From contig CAKRLC010000001.1 in assembly GCA_934358955.1 (NCBI GenBank), forward strand, positions 18,697 through 82,696: a stretch of 64,000 nucleotides of DNA, read 5' to 3'. Shown here in pieces: positions 54,727 through 63,003 of the stretch; position 1 is the stretch's first letter; each line of letters opens with the position of its first letter. This DNA is from an uncultured Roseburia sp. (GTDB taxonomy: Bacteria > Bacillota > Clostridia > Lachnospirales > Lachnospiraceae). The notes below the pieces were generated by a model. That model made no database searches, was not told the origin of the DNA, and worked only from the letters and a program-made list of their open reading frames with translations. A program made the position numbers and the translations under genes.

Positions 54727-55845
54727 TTACTTTTTCATAGATAATTTCTCATAAAAATTCTGCAACATCTCTGTATTCTTTCCAATATCAAAACCGGCTT
54801 TTTTTATTTCTGCTGATACATCTGGTCTTATCTGATTTTGATATACTCCGGCAATTTTCTCTGCCCATGTTTTAGCTCCAAGATTCAATGGATACCTGTT
54901 TACCAGATTTGTAATGATTGCGTCATCCTGAATCCCTTCCGAGCAAATGCAAGGCAGACCAGATGCTTGTGCTTCTATCAGGGAAATACCGAGTCCCTCC
55001 CAAAGTGATGGTAAAATATAGCAGTCCATTGCAGCTAATAAATAGCTGACATCTGTCCTTGCACCGGTAAGAATGACATTTTTCTGAATCCCGAACTCAA
55101 CAATTTTATTTTTTACTGCTGATAACAATTCACCATCCCCAACAAATAACAATTTTGCATCTGGAATTAGTTTTATAAGCTCGGACATAACTTCAATCAC
55201 ATATACTGGATTTTTAGGTGCTGTTACCCGGGCAAGATATCCAAGAACAAATTCATCTTTTAAGCCTAATTCCAGCCTTGCCTTTTCACGTTTTTGCGCA
55301 TTAAATATAAAATCATCTACATCAATAGCATTATTTATGACAAAAAAATGATCGGATTGACAGATCTTTTTACCGAAAAGCCATTCTCCTGCCTCCTGTG
55401 AACACGCCATATAGTAATCAGCCTGAAAACGTAACGGAAACTGCAAAATACTTTTACATACAGCCATCATACCTTTTCCGTTTGAAGTACTGTGGCTATG
55501 AATAATCGTCTGTAATCCGAAAGATTGTGCAACAGGCAAATAAATAGAAGCATAGCTTCTCACATGGCTGTGAAGTATCTGATACTCTTTGTGTTCTTCA
55601 AAAAATTGGATCCAGTGTCTTTTAATTGTCAAAAAATTCTTTCCATTGAACTTTGGAAAATAATATATTTTACCGCCTAAGCTTTCAATTTCATTTACAT
55701 AATGGTTATATTCGGGTGAGTCCACAATAAAATCAAACTGTATTTTTTCTCTGTCAATATTCCTGTATATATTCATGACAAACGCCTGCGAGCCGCCAAT
55801 CCCTAAAGAACCAATCATGTGTAAAATTCTAATTTTCGCAGACAT
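54727..55845 (-). CDS. GT4-family glycosyltransferase (EpsF-like)
   Basis: A 372-residue GT-B enzyme. N-terminal GSLGIGGSQAFVMNIYR, a mid HSHSTS block, C-terminal LPSLWEGLGISLIEAQASGLP with the ExxxxxE motif (about 285-300). It is closest in feel to EpsF-type exopolysaccharide transferases. Confidence 0.87.
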   Translation of the reverse strand: MSAKIRILHMIGSLGIGGSQAFVMNIYRNIDREKIQFDFIVDSPEYNHYVNEIESLGGKIYYFPKFNGKNFLTIKRHWIQFFEEHKEYQILHSHVRSYASIYLPVAQSFGLQTIIHSHSTSNGKGMMAVCKSILQFPLRFQADYYMACSQEAGEWLFGKKICQSDHFFVINNAIDVDDFIFNAQKREKARLELGLKDEFVLGYLARVTAPKNPVYVIEVMSELIKLIPDAKLLFVGDGELLSAVKNKIVEFGIQKNVILTGARTDVSYLLAAMDCYILPSLWEGLGISLIEAQASGLPCICSEGIQDDAIITNLVNRYPLNLGAKTWAEKIAGVYQNQIRPDVSAEIKKAGFDIGKNTEMLQNFYEKLSMKK

Positions 55846-55862
55846 AACATCTTACCTCCAAA

Positions 55863-56441
55863 TTAATCCAAAGCAGCATCAGTACCCCCTCCCAGCATTT
55901 CTGTAATACGCTTTTGCACGACAACAGAATTTGAATGGTAATTCCCCTTGAGTACGCAACCTGCGCCAATCACACAATTATCTCCTATCGTTGTTCCACG
56001 AAGTATTATAGTATTTGCCCCGATCCAGCAGTTCTTTCCTATTTCAATTGGTGCTTTTTTAAAGCTTTCCTCATTGCTGTTTGCACTTAATCCTTTTTTA
56101 TAATCATGGTCATGATCATAGAGGTACACCGAAGGTCCAAACTCCGTTCCTTCACCGATTTTAATTCTCTCTTGGCAAGCAATGATACAGTAATAGTTGA
56201 TTTTTACATTATCTTCTATAATAAGCTCAGAACCTGGTCGCACTTTGATTTTACTTCCACTATGCACTCTAATTCTTTTACCAAGAGAAACTTTGCTACT
56301 TTTGTTAAATTCTAGCACAACATTAGGCGATATTCTTTCGACCATGCTTCCTGAGAAGTTCTTCCCGTTACATAACTTATACAATCCCATTCGTACAGCC
56401 GAATACGCAACGCTAATAAAATTATTTACTTGTCTTCTCAT
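55863..56441 (-). CDS. Left-handed beta-helix (hexapeptide) acyltransferase
   Basis: A 192-residue protein with hexapeptide repeats from about 45 to 175 and the catalytic-type His in YDHDHDY (about 107-113). It is likely a CoA-dependent O-acetyltransferase. Its start overlaps the upstream glycosyltransferase stop by 4 bases. Confidence 0.85.
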   Translation of the reverse strand: MRRQVNNFISVAYSAVRMGLYKLCNGKNFSGSMVERISPNVVLEFNKSSKVSLGKRIRVHSGSKIKVRPGSELIIEDNVKINYYCIIACQERIKIGEGTEFGPSVYLYDHDHDYKKGLSANSNEESFKKAPIEIGKNCWIGANTIILRGTTIGDNCVIGAGCVLKGNYHSNSVVVQKRITEMLGGGTDAALD

Positions 56442-57529
56442 ATCCTCTTCATCTCTCCAAAATACTTATCAACAACAATCTCCCGGTCAAACTCTTTCTC
56501 AACTTTCCGTCTGCCAGCAATTCCCATCTGTCTTCTCTCATCCACAGAAAGCTGTAAGAATTTCTCGATTTTCTCAATCAGATCCTGACTGTCTTTTTCT
56601 CTCACGACAAATCCGTTCACGCCGTCTTCCACAACTTCCCGGCATCCGGCTCTGTCTGTTGTTATGATCGGTCTGCCGCATGCACAGCTTTCCAATAAAA
56701 CATTTGATAATCCTTCAGGATAATAAGTCGGATGAATTGTGCAGGATGAGATTTTATGGATTGTTGTCATATCTTTTACAAGTCCATGGTATTCCACAAC
56801 TCCCTGTGCACTCAGTTCATCTAATGTCTTTTTATAATCCTGTTCGCATGCTCCACAGATATGAAAACGGGTTTCCGGGTACTTTTTCCGGATGTATTTT
56901 GCCGCTTCAAGATACTGGTCAATGCCTTTTTCTTTCATTACCCTTGCAATAAATACAAAATCAATTGTTTCATTCTTCGGATAATCCATGAGCACATATT
57001 GATTTAGATTTACGCCAGAGCCTGGAAGTAAGTCATATGCTCCATGGATTACTCCATGCTCCAGCATAAATTTCTGGTTTTCTGTATTTTGAAAAAAAAC
57101 TTTCTGGGCAGAACGTAATCCATTTTTATAAAGAAAAAGTGTGATTTTCTGCATGAACCCTGGATTTTCAACGGCTGTCCCAAGTCCTGTAACATTTACA
57201 ACATACGGAACTTTATATTTGCTGCATGCCATTCCGCCGTAAACATTTGGCTTAATCGTATAGGTAAATACAATATCCGGCTTGATTTTTTTCAGCACTT
57301 CTTTATAGAATGAAATCAATTTTAATTCCTTCAGTGGATTTGTCCCATGTCGGTCTAATAACTCACACGGAATAAATTTGGTTCCAATTTTTGTCATTTC
57401 TTTCACAAAATCCCCATTCGGTAAGCAAATATAAACTTCATTTTCTGTTACCAGTCGTTCTAACAGTTCCCTGCGGAATTTATATAAACCAACATCATTA
57501 TTGGCTAATATCAATACTTTCATGTTCAT
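56438..57529 (-). CDS. PglA-like GT4 glycosyltransferase
   Basis: A 363-residue GT-B enzyme starting MKVLILANNDVGLYKFRREL. C-terminal YYPEGLSNVLLESCACGRPIITT holds the ExxxxxE motif. N-terminal layout matches PglA/WbpV-type N-acetylgalactosaminyl- or galacturonosyl-transferases that add the second sugar after a PglC-type step. The PglC-like gene lies 4 bases upstream. Confidence 0.86.
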   Translation of the reverse strand: MNMKVLILANNDVGLYKFRRELLERLVTENEVYICLPNGDFVKEMTKIGTKFIPCELLDRHGTNPLKELKLISFYKEVLKKIKPDIVFTYTIKPNVYGGMACSKYKVPYVVNVTGLGTAVENPGFMQKITLFLYKNGLRSAQKVFFQNTENQKFMLEHGVIHGAYDLLPGSGVNLNQYVLMDYPKNETIDFVFIARVMKEKGIDQYLEAAKYIRKKYPETRFHICGACEQDYKKTLDELSAQGVVEYHGLVKDMTTIHKISSCTIHPTYYPEGLSNVLLESCACGRPIITTDRAGCREVVEDGVNGFVVREKDSQDLIEKIEKFLQLSVDERRQMGIAGRRKVEKEFDREIVVDKYFGEMKRI

Positions 57530-57532
57530 CTC

Positions 57533-58165
57533 CTAATTTGTGCGACCAGTTCCTTTAAATTCTTCCATCGTCACACTGCTGTCTGATGAAATTCCCTCAT
57601 GCTTTAACACGGTTCTTATCGTCTGGAATATAATTTTCCAGTCTCCCAGAAACGTCACATGATCCACATAATAAACATCCTTTTTGAATTTATCCTCCCA
57701 TGTGATCGCATTTCTTCCATTGACCTGTGCATACCCCGTAAAACCAGGTCGTACCTCATGACGCCTTGCCTGTTCTTTGTTATATAAAGGAAGATATCGG
57801 ACAAGCAGCGGTCTTGGTCCTACAACAGACATATCGCCTTTGATAATGTTAATCAGCTCCGGCAGTTCATCTAATGACGTCGAGCGAAGCTTTTTCCCAA
57901 AGTTTGTCAAACGCACTTCATCTGACAGAAAATTTCCATTTTCATCTTTGGCATCTGTCATGGTTCGGAATTTATATAAAGTAAAAACCTTGCCATTCAG
58001 TCCCGGCCTTTTCTGTTTAAAAATCACCGGTGTCCCAAGCTTTGTCCGCACCAGAATTGCAGTAATAAGCATTACCGGTGAAAGCACGAGAAATGCCAAA
58101 CCAGCACACAGGAAATCCTGCGGGCGCTTGATGTATTTTTCATAAATTCCTTTTTTGTGTGGCAT
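57533..58165 (-). CDS. PglC/WcaJ-family initiating phosphoglycosyl transferase
   Basis: A 210-residue small monotopic phosphoglycosyl transferase. One membrane re-entrant helix (about 15-40), KFRTM (about 65-69), catalytic dyad D99-E100 in SLDELPEL, and SVVGPRPL (about 113-120). It transfers a sugar-1-phosphate, probably a di-N-acetyl-bacillosamine type, to undecaprenyl phosphate. This is the committed first step of the pathway. Confidence 0.92.
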   Translation of the reverse strand: MPHKKGIYEKYIKRPQDFLCAGLAFLVLSPVMLITAILVRTKLGTPVIFKQKRPGLNGKVFTLYKFRTMTDAKDENGNFLSDEVRLTNFGKKLRSTSLDELPELINIIKGDMSVVGPRPLLVRYLPLYNKEQARRHEVRPGFTGYAQVNGRNAITWEDKFKKDVYYVDHVTFLGDWKIIFQTIRTVLKHEGISSDSSVTMEEFKGTGRTN

Positions 58166-58175
58166 GATGCCTCCT

Positions 58176-58847
58176 CTAGTTTTCCTCTAAAAATTTGATT
58201 GGCTTTGCTGGGTTTCCAACAGCAACGCAGTCTGATGGAATGTCACGGATTACAACAGAACCTGCACCTACAATGCTCCTCTGAGCAATCTGTTTTCCCT
58301 GTATGATATGGGAACCTGTTCCAAGCTCAGATTCCTGACCTACCGTTACATTTCCGGAGATATTAACACTTGGGTAAACAGTCACATAGTCTTTAAGCAC
58401 ATCGTCGTGTCCTAATGTGCAGTCCAGATTTATAATTACATGGTTTCCTATTTTAATGTCTACAGTAGCAATTGTTCCAGCGCAGAGGATGCATCCTTTT
58501 CCTATCTCAATTCGCTCTGATAAGATTACAGACGGATCAATCAGTGTTGCAAAATGTATATTCGGATACTGTCCAAGCTTCTCTGCAATATTTTTTCTTA
58601 CTTTTGCTGAACCAACAGCAATTGTGACATACACATCTTCCTTCTGCTGAATCAAGTAATCTGAACCACCAACTACTTCTATATCGTCCATGAATTTTCC
58701 ATGCATCTCTGTGTTGTCATCAATGAATCCTGCTATTTCCCATTCCGGATTTCCAGTTTGTTTTTCCTGACGATCATTTATTCTCTGAATAAGCCAGAGT
58801 ACTTCTCTTCCAAATCCGCCTGATCCAAAGATGTATATTTTTTTCAT
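58176..58847 (-). CDS. PglD-like sugar O/N-acetyltransferase
   Basis: A 223-residue protein. N-terminal nucleotide-sugar-binding fold (IFGSGGFGREVLWLI) precedes a left-handed beta helix with the catalytic His in LGHDDVL (about 142-148). By comparison with Campylobacter PglD it should acetylate the 4-amino of a UDP-sugar made by the next gene upstream. Confidence 0.9.
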   Translation of the reverse strand: MKKIYIFGSGGFGREVLWLIQRINDRQEKQTGNPEWEIAGFIDDNTEMHGKFMDDIEVVGGSDYLIQQKEDVYVTIAVGSAKVRKNIAEKLGQYPNIHFATLIDPSVILSERIEIGKGCILCAGTIATVDIKIGNHVIINLDCTLGHDDVLKDYVTVYPSVNISGNVTVGQESELGTGSHIIQGKQIAQRSIVGAGSVVIRDIPSDCVAVGNPAKPIKFLEEN

Positions 58848-58865
58848 TACGATTTCTCCTGTTTC

Positions 58866-60170
58866 CTATTCAAAGCAAGCCCGAATCACCTCAATGATCC
58901 GCTCCTGCTCCTCCACTGTCATCTTGTTATCGCTCGGCAGGCATAGTCCTCTGTGGAAGAGATCCATTCCAACATCCAGTGGCTTACCATCTTTTCCAAC
59001 ACTTCCACCTGCGATATAAGCATTTGTCTTTGCCCGTCCGTTTCCTTCTCTTGTCACAAATCCATTCATGCGGTAAATTGGCTGCATGTGCATTGGCTTC
59101 CAGACCGGACGGCCTTCTGCATTGATGCTGCTGATTGCATCAAGAATCTCTGTCGGACAGCTTTTTTCTGCTTCTGGTGTATACAAGGCTTCCTGTTCAC
59201 CTCTGACCTGCTTGCACATTGCTTCCTTATTAATAATCATGCAGCTCAACCAGAAATTTGGCACACTGTTCTTCTCGTCATATGGATTCATAGAAACCGG
59301 AAGTCCTTCAAATCCTTTTTTGTATCTTTCATAAATTGCTTTTTTCTGTGCAATATGCTCTTCCAGATATGGAATCTGTCCGCGGACAACTCCGGCAATC
59401 ACATTGCTCATACGATAGTTGTAGCCGAGCTCCTCATGCTGATACCACGGAGCATTCTCTCTGGACTGGGTAGACCATTTTCTTACTTTTTCCGCATCTT
59501 CTTTAGAATTGGTCAGGAACATTCCACCGGAAGAACCGGTAATGATTTTATTTCCGTTAAAAGAAATCGCATTGAAATCTCCAAAGCTTCCAGTCTGAAT
59601 TCCTTTGTAAGTAGCGCCAAGTGATTCCGCCGCATCTTCAACGATCAGTGCTCCATGTTTTTCACAGACTGCTTTGATCTCATCCACTTTTCCAGGAGTT
59701 CCGTACAGATGCGCTACAACAACGAGTTTTGTATCCGGGTACAGTTCAAATGCCTTTTCAAGTGCGACCGGATCCATGTTCCAGGTATCATATTCTGTAT
59801 CAATAAAGACCGGTACACCGCCCTCATACACAACAGGATTCACAGTAGCATCAAATGTAACATCCGAACAAAACACGTTTTTATCATGCAGCGCTCCCTT
59901 GCCTGTTTCAGGCTGTCCATAAAGTGCTTCTCCTGCAAGCTTCATAGCCAGATGCAGTGCAGCTGTTCCTGCAGACAATGCAACAGCATGTGAAACACCG
60001 ACTTTTTCTGCTACCATGCGTTCTACTTCATTGATGTTTTTTCCGACTGTAGACATCCAGTTTGTCTCATAGGCTTCTTTCACGTATTCAAGCTCTGGAC
60101 CGTGCATCGTCGGACTGCTCAACCATACTTTTGATTCGAATTTTTCAAATGCTTCTTTGTTTTTAAACAT
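58866..60170 (-). CDS. PglE-like DegT/DnrJ/EryC1 aminotransferase
   Basis: A 434-residue PLP enzyme. The Schiff-base lysine is K208 in FNGNKIITGSSGG; D179 in VEDAAESLG binds the pyridine. It should aminate C4 of a UDP-4-keto-sugar. It is the first gene of the polysaccharide operon; GGACAAAGGGAG precedes its ATG. No promoter reads into it in the present orientation of the adjacent invertible segment. The 4,6-dehydratase (PglF) that would supply its substrate is not in the window. Confidence 0.9.
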   Translation of the reverse strand: MFKNKEAFEKFESKVWLSSPTMHGPELEYVKEAYETNWMSTVGKNINEVERMVAEKVGVSHAVALSAGTAALHLAMKLAGEALYGQPETGKGALHDKNVFCSDVTFDATVNPVVYEGGVPVFIDTEYDTWNMDPVALEKAFELYPDTKLVVVAHLYGTPGKVDEIKAVCEKHGALIVEDAAESLGATYKGIQTGSFGDFNAISFNGNKIITGSSGGMFLTNSKEDAEKVRKWSTQSRENAPWYQHEELGYNYRMSNVIAGVVRGQIPYLEEHIAQKKAIYERYKKGFEGLPVSMNPYDEKNSVPNFWLSCMIINKEAMCKQVRGEQEALYTPEAEKSCPTEILDAISSINAEGRPVWKPMHMQPIYRMNGFVTREGNGRAKTNAYIAGGSVGKDGKPLDVGMDLFHRGLCLPSDNKMTVEEQERIIEVIRACFE

Positions 60171-60279
60171 TCATTCTCCCTTTGTCCTTTGTAAAAGGCA
60201 CATGACTTTTGCTGTCGATTTGAAAAGACCTTTTTTCCTAAAAACCGACAGCTGTTATTTCCTTAATTTTCATTTTTTC

Positions 60280-60305
60280 TTTCGTAGAGTATTTTATTCT
60301 ACGAA
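60280..60305 (+). repeat. Left inverted repeat / crossover site of the invertible segment
   Basis: Reads TTTCGTAGAGTATTTTATTC then TACGAA. The 9-bp arms TTCGTAGAG and TTCTACGAA flank a 7-bp spacer TATTTTA; one arm position breaks the dyad. Confidence 0.85.
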
Positions 60306-60342
60306 AAAAAGTCGCCTTCCCAGTAAATATAGGAAAGACGGC
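60304..60342 (-). terminator. Terminator of the inverton recombinase gene
   Basis: On the minus strand GTCTTTCC pairs with GGGAAGGC (two G-U pairs), flanked by GCC and GAC, followed by TTTTTTT. The U-run touches the left inverted repeat, so recombinase transcripts should stop before leaving the segment. Confidence 0.75.
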
Positions 60343-60355
60343 TTCTTCTGACGGC

Positions 60356-61504
60356 TCAACTGACGGAAAATATTTCCGATAGCATATTCATATTTTTCTT
60401 TTTCAATTCCATGGACGGATGAACGTAGCGGTTTAATGTGATGTTTACACTGGCATGTCCGAGAATTTCACTGAGACTTTTTACATCAAATCCAAGTTCT
60501 ACGCACCTTGTTGCAAAGGTATGACGCAAGGCATGAAAATTAGCTTTATCGATGGAACACAGATTTATAATCGTTTTAAAATGATTTTCCAGAGTGCGGG
60601 GTTCCATATATTTCTTCTCTTTTCCGGTCAGAAGAAACGCATTTTCTGGTGCTTGAAACTCAGTCATTAGATAAAGAAGATTGTCCGGAATGGGTACGCG
60701 GCGAATGGAGCAGCTGCTTTTGGGAGTAAGGATAACAACAGATGTTTTGCTTTTTTCGTCATCTTTTGTCTGGATCCGCTGCATCGTCTGATGAATGTGT
60801 ATATATTGTTCATCCAGAGAAATATCACTCCACCGAAGGGCACAGATTTCACCGATACGAAGCCCGGTATATAGACAAAGAAGAATTCCAAGATTACAGT
60901 TGGTGAGTTCCCGACATAGATAATGGCTTAGTTTTTGCTGCTCCTGTAAGCTTAAGATACGCATGGGCTTTTGTGATTGCTTGATTGTGATTCCGCAAAC
61001 ATTTGCTACGGCAAGTCCTTTTACATCAGCAGCATATAAAAAAATATTTTTTACCATGGACATAATTCCTGTTACTGTTTTTGTAGAAAGACCACATTTT
61101 TTTATACCGCCGGTTGTAAGAAGCAGCGAAATATATTGTACTAATTCATCACGAGAGATTTCGTGAATATAACGTTCACCCAGGAACGGCAAGATATAAG
61201 AATTAAGCGTATTTGAGTATTTTACAATACTGGACTGTTTCCATTGGGCTTCTTTTGACTGAAACCATTCCGCGGCAATCTCTGAAAATTGGATCGTTCC
61301 GGGAAAACCACTTGTTATTTCTGGCAATTTTATATTTCCAGGAAACTGATCTGCTTTTTGGATTGTGAGTTTAATTCTTACCTCATTATATGACCGTGCA
61401 AACACATATCCGTATTTTATCTTTCCATTAATGCGTTCTTTGATGTAACGGCCTTCCCATCTGCCGTCTTTTCGTTTGTAAATATTTTCTCCTCTGCGTG
61501 ACAT
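60356..61504 (-). CDS. Tyrosine site-specific recombinase (inverton recombinase)
   Basis: A 382-residue integrase-family protein. N-terminal arm-type DNA-binding domain (1-50, GENIYKRKDGRWEGRY), core-binding SAM-like domain (about 70-175), catalytic domain with R216 (GLRIGE), H324-x-x-R327 (HALR), H350 (GHAS) and nucleophile Y360 (NRYVH). All catalytic residues are present. GGAGG precedes the ATG. It lies wholly inside the 26-bp inverted repeats and most likely flips the segment that contains it. Confidence 0.9.
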   Translation of the reverse strand: MSRRGENIYKRKDGRWEGRYIKERINGKIKYGYVFARSYNEVRIKLTIQKADQFPGNIKLPEITSGFPGTIQFSEIAAEWFQSKEAQWKQSSIVKYSNTLNSYILPFLGERYIHEISRDELVQYISLLLTTGGIKKCGLSTKTVTGIMSMVKNIFLYAADVKGLAVANVCGITIKQSQKPMRILSLQEQQKLSHYLCRELTNCNLGILLCLYTGLRIGEICALRWSDISLDEQYIHIHQTMQRIQTKDDEKSKTSVVILTPKSSCSIRRVPIPDNLLYLMTEFQAPENAFLLTGKEKKYMEPRTLENHFKTIINLCSIDKANFHALRHTFATRCVELGFDVKSLSEILGHASVNITLNRYVHPSMELKKKNMNMLSEIFSVS

Positions 61505-61617
61505 AAATGAACCTCCTTTTTCTGACTATTATGACGGCGAATAGCTTTAAAATCATGCTTTTTTTCTGAGCTTTCTAATAAAAAGCAGGCTTTTTTGTAT
61601 CTATCTCTGTGTAAAAC

Positions 61618-61646
61618 TTGACATATCAAAGGAATATGTGTACTAT
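61618..61646 (+). promoter_or_regulatory. Invertible promoter, facing away from the polysaccharide operon
   Basis: TTGACA (61618-61623), exactly 17 bases, TACTAT (61641-61646): 11 of 12 consensus positions. The predicted start is near 61653, inside the right inverted repeat boundary. In this orientation it runs into the terminator at 61732-61777. After inversion it would lie near 60345 and read leftward into the PglE-like gene with a leader of roughly 165 bases. Confidence 0.75.
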
Positions 61647-61683
61647 TTTAATAGTTCGATAAAAAAAACTTGCATTTTACACA

Positions 61684-61709
61684 TTCGTAGAATAAAATAT
61701 TCTACGAAA
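61684..61709 (-). repeat. Right inverted repeat / crossover site of the invertible segment
   Basis: Its complement reads TTTCGTAGAATATTTTATTC then TACGAA, differing from the left repeat at one base. It is a perfect dyad: TTCGTAGAA, spacer TAAAATA, TTCTACGAA. Confidence 0.85.
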
Positions 61710-61731
61710 TTTTTATTTATAATAAAATAAA

Positions 61732-61777
61732 AAAAGCAGAACATTCACACTCTACTGAGCATAAATGTTCTGCTTTT
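61732..61777. terminator. Strong bidirectional terminator beside the invertible segment
   Basis: AAAAGCAGAACATT (61732-61745) is perfectly inverted at 61764-61777 with T-runs on both strands. It terminates the Rpn-family gene on the minus strand and, on the plus strand, catches transcripts from the OFF-oriented invertible promoter. Confidence 0.88.
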
Positions 61778-61797
61778 ATTATGATTAGATGAAGAAA

Positions 61798-62793
61798 TTA
61801 TACCATCTGTTTCCCATATAACTTCAAATACTCTGTTGCTTTCGACAGAGACAGATCTAATTTTTGTTGTAGCTTCTCAATGATCTTATTTTCAGGAAGC
61901 TCCATATCTTCATATGCAGCAATAAGTCCAGCAATCTTACCTCGATTTTCTCCAATCTCTTCGCCTTCTTTTATCAATTCATCAAAAAATGTACACATCT
62001 TCATACCCCGCTTTCTGATCTTATCCATGCTCACCCCACTGCTGACCGTTCCGGCAACTGTCTTAACGACTTCCGGGCTGATCGCATGTGAGTGTTCATA
62101 ATTCTCTATGATCTCTCTTTTCTGTTTTCTGCTCATCTCGTTATTTAAAATAATTCCAAGAAGATAAAAGAAATCTTGATTATTACTGTTATGTAGTTGG
62201 AGCTGGTTCTTTTCAGAATCAAGCTTTCTGGCTTCTACCAATAACATCTTATAATCACAAACATATTTTCTAAAATCTCTTGGGATATCCAGCATCTGCT
62301 TTATATTTAATGCTCCATCCCATGGTTTTTCTCCATAATAAACAACGATCGTAATAACGGGAATCAATTTATCTGTCTTTTTCATTCCCGATAAGTATTC
62401 GTCTTTTGATATGCCTTTCTGATCTTTGATCGTACGAGCATTCTGGTCGTATTGCTTTTTGTAAGCACTATAATCCATTCCCATGACTCTCAGCGGCATG
62501 GCATAATGAATATGTTCCTGATGCTCCATGCCGAGCAGAACCAGTTCGATTTTCCCAGTTTTAATTCTTTTACGAATACGGATTGTATCGCGTGCCAGAT
62601 GAATGCTTTCAATCGCATCCGAATTTTCAATCAGTACGGAACTGTCGGTATCTGCTTCTTCTAAGTCATCCGGTCTGATTATCATTTTTCCGTTAAATAG
62701 AATTGCATTAAAAAAGTCTGCGAATTCTTCATTTCTGTTCCAGTATTGTTTGAGTACAACATCTGGTTTTAAATTTACCTTTCCTGTGGTCAA
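61798..62793 (-). CDS. Rpn-family PD-(D/E)XK nuclease / putative transposase (Lachnospiraceae type)
   Basis: A 331-residue protein. The core LVLLGMEHQEHIHYAMPLR (about 85-103 of the corrected frame) carries the Glu-x-x-Gln catalytic pattern; a Lys/Glu-rich helical C-terminus follows. I start at a TTG codon (62793, MTTGKVNLKPD) because AGAAAGGA lies 7 bases upstream. The farther ATG at 62880 overlaps the -35 of a consensus promoter. It shows little similarity to the Rpn gene at 43.3 kb beyond the fold. Confidence 0.85.
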   Translation of the reverse strand: MTTGKVNLKPDVVLKQYWNRNEEFADFFNAILFNGKMIIRPDDLEEADTDSSVLIENSDAIESIHLARDTIRIRKRIKTGKIELVLLGMEHQEHIHYAMPLRVMGMDYSAYKKQYDQNARTIKDQKGISKDEYLSGMKKTDKLIPVITIVVYYGEKPWDGALNIKQMLDIPRDFRKYVCDYKMLLVEARKLDSEKNQLQLHNSNNQDFFYLLGIILNNEMSRKQKREIIENYEHSHAISPEVVKTVAGTVSSGVSMDKIRKRGMKMCTFFDELIKEGEEIGENRGKIAGLIAAYEDMELPENKIIEKLQQKLDLSLSKATEYLKLYGKQMV

Positions 62794-62851
62794 TATAATC
62801 CTTTCTTCTCTCCCAATTATATATGCCAATCGAATCTTGAAAGATATTATA

Positions 62852-62880
62852 ATTATACTATTGCTATATGAATGAATCAA
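62852..62880 (-). promoter_or_regulatory. Promoter for the Rpn-family gene
   Basis: On the minus strand TTGATT (62875-62880), 17 bases, TATAAT (62852-62857). It rules out translation from the ATG at 62880. Confidence 0.7.
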
Positions 62881-62897
62881 GATGAAATTTTACATTC

Positions 62898-62926
62898 TAT
62901 ACAATTCCGTTGATTTATTGTATAAT
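62898..62926 (+). promoter_or_regulatory. Promoter for the XRE regulator gene
   Basis: TATACA (62898-62903), 17 bases, TATAAT (62921-62926). The -10 is perfect, the -35 is 4 of 6. It lies 18 bp from the divergent Rpn promoter. Confidence 0.5.
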
Positions 62927-63003
62927 AGGTTTATGTTATAAGCTTGCGGAATGGATATAAAACTGCAGGCAGCATATCTGATAATATAGGCAGGAGAACG
63001 AAT

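Larger units (their letters stand above)
60280..61709. mobile_element. Invertible promoter segment encoding its own tyrosine recombinase
   Basis: A 1430-bp segment bounded by 26-bp inverted repeats (60280-60305 and 61684-61709, 25/26 identical). Inside are a complete tyrosine recombinase gene, its terminator abutting the left repeat, and a strong promoter (61618-61646) pointing outward through the right repeat. Site structure, enclosed promoter and placement 110 bp from a polysaccharide operon fit a phase-variation inverton. The current state would be OFF for the operon. Inversion is inferred, not observed. Confidence 0.78.

Noticed and set aside
62794-62880. N-terminal extension of the second Rpn-family protein to the ATG at 62880
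   Set aside because: The -35 and -10 of its own promoter lie at 62852-62880, and a TTG start with a good ribosome binding site lies downstream.
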